A DNA stretch of 5,193 bases, from assembly GCA_001799225.1 (NCBI GenBank), contig MGTA01000013.1, positions 18,165 through 23,357 on the forward strand, in the 5' to 3' direction. Numbering within the stretch: the first letter of the stretch is position 1; each line of letters begins with the position of its first letter. The notes beneath the pieces were generated by a model, which worked only from the letters and a program-made list of their open reading frames with translations, searched no databases and was not told the origin of the DNA. This DNA is from Deltaproteobacteria bacterium RIFOXYD12_FULL_50_9 (GTDB lineage: Bacteria; Desulfobacterota; Desulfobulbia; Desulfobulbales; CALZHT01). Positions 4,286 to 5,193 of this stretch are shown piece by piece. A program made the position numbers and the translations under genes.

Positions 4286-5193
4286 ATGCCTAAATTAATC
4301 GAACAACTAATCCAGTATCTTCTAGATACACTGAATGTTACCCTTGCCGTTCGCCCATGGGATGAAAGCAGACGTTTACCCTTCTTTCTGCAGGACAGCT
4401 ATGCCTATTCCCGTGCGGAACTGTTGGGGCTGAATTTATTGTTGATGGCGGATACCAGTGCTGAAGAGCACTCCCCTGCCATTGTCCGTAAGCATGTGGA
4501 TCAGGTTCTGGAAAAATGGGATGGCGAGGTCATTTATGTCCGAGATTGGGTAACAGCCTATAACCGCAAGCGACTGATTGAGCATAATGTGCCATTCATA
4601 GTTCCCGGCAATCAGTTATATTTGCCTATGTTGGCCATTGATTTGCGGGAACATTTTCGTCAGCAGCGTAAGACTACCCATAAATTCAGTCCAGCCACCC
4701 AGGCTTTGGTTCTGTATTGGATATACAACGGCAATCAGGCCGAGAGAAGAAGCACTCCCACGGAAATGGCCAAAATTTTGGACTATTCCAAGATGACCAT
4801 GACCCGGGCCTTCAAGGAAGTGGACGCCGCTCTGGACGCAGTGCTTGCCGCTGAAAGGCGCAATAGTGAGGCTCGATATGGTTTAACGGCCCAGGAATTT
4901 TGGCATACGTTGCAACCATTCTGGCGTAGCCCTGTCAGACAACGATACTATCTGCTCAAAACCGACTTTGACCAGGCATTAGGTTTTCGGGCGGGATTAA
5001 CGGCCATGGCAAGCTACTCAATGCTGGCCGAGCCCAGCCACGAGGTTTTTGCAGTAAGTCAAAATGAATGGAAGGTGTTCAGGAAAAAACACGAAGTAGT
5101 TGGACTGGACAGGCCGGATTCGCAAACAGTGGCAGTCGAAGTCTGGGGCTACCCTCCGAATTTGTTTGCGCAACATGGCTTGGTGGACCGGCT
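4286..5193 (+). CDS. Winged-helix regulator, AbiEi-like/MarR-type, 3' end outside window
   Basis: The frame is open from the ATG at 4286 to the window edge, giving 302 complete codons, and a strong ribosome site (AGGGGG) lies five bases before the start. Residues 1-130 form an unrecognised domain with RPWDESRRLPFFL (23-35) and a conserved-looking stretch YNRKRLIEHNVPFIVPGNQLYLP (92-114). Residues about 138-190 contain a helix-turn-helix, with PTEMAKIL (158-165) followed by the recognition helix SKMTMTRAFKEV (168-179). The following part (YYLLKTDF, AGLTAMASYSML, EVWGY) resembles, from memory, MarR/AbiEi-like regulators encoded beside DUF1814/AbiEii nucleotidyltransferase toxins. In AbiE systems the antitoxin represses its own promoter through inverted repeats, which agrees with the GTAAC array upstream. 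A toxin gene would be expected just past the window, but this cannot be seen. DNA binding is fairly secure; the antitoxin role is inferred. Confidence 0.75.
   Translation, partial: MPKLIEQLIQYLLDTLNVTLAVRPWDESRRLPFFLQDSYAYSRAELLGLNLLLMADTSAEEHSPAIVRKHVDQVLEKWDGEVIYVRDWVTAYNRKRLIEHNVPFIVPGNQLYLPMLAIDLREHFRQQRKTTHKFSPATQALVLYWIYNGNQAERRSTPTEMAKILDYSKMTMTRAFKEVDAALDAVLAAERRNSEARYGLTAQEFWHTLQPFWRSPVRQRYYLLKTDFDQALGFRAGLTAMASYSMLAEPSHEVFAVSQNEWKVFRKKHEVVGLDRPDSQTVAVEVWGYPPNLFAQHGLVDR

Overview
The window looks like a bacterial chromosome from a Gram-negative with a fairly GC-rich backbone. A member of Desulfobacterota or former Deltaproteobacteria is my best guess, from the PP-loop/NFACT-R type tRNA thiolation protein and the general character of the genes. 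This placement is an inference. At the centre is a very small integrative element sitting in the 3' part of a tRNA-Thr(CGU) gene.

Layout. Positions 1-1069 are backbone: the tail of an unidentified gene, coupled through a GTGA overlap to a 335-residue PP-loop ATPase with a C-terminal NFACT-R-like domain, probably a tRNA sulfur-transfer enzyme. A promoter region leads to tRNA-Thr at 1191-1267. The last 47 bases of this tRNA plus 11 bases beyond it (1221-1278) recur as a direct repeat at 3948-4005 with one mismatch in 58. These are the attachment sites of an element with a 2,727-bp period.

All the element's genes lie on the minus strand and look like one operon read from the right end towards the tRNA. 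In order they are a P4-type tyrosine integrase, a DUF4258 toxin-like protein, a YgiT-type zinc-finger antitoxin-like protein, and a small protein with a DUF6499-like N-terminus. The first two junctions overlap (8 and 4 bp). The third carries a TAATG junction leading into a frame that appears to have shifted. No cargo other than integration, toxin-antitoxin and a possible regulator is visible. Upstream of the integrase lie four copies of a 9-bp GGTTAGATG repeat, likely recombinase arm sites and/or an operator. Each attachment site is followed immediately by a different Rho-independent terminator, so the element appears to give the interrupted tRNA gene a replacement terminator.

Right of the element (4041-5193) is an intergenic stretch with a symmetric array of GTAAC boxes over a likely promoter. 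After it comes a gene that runs off the window and encodes a winged-helix regulator resembling those paired with AbiEii-type nucleotidyltransferase toxins. This suggests the tRNA-Thr locus is a site where mobile and defence genes accumulate.
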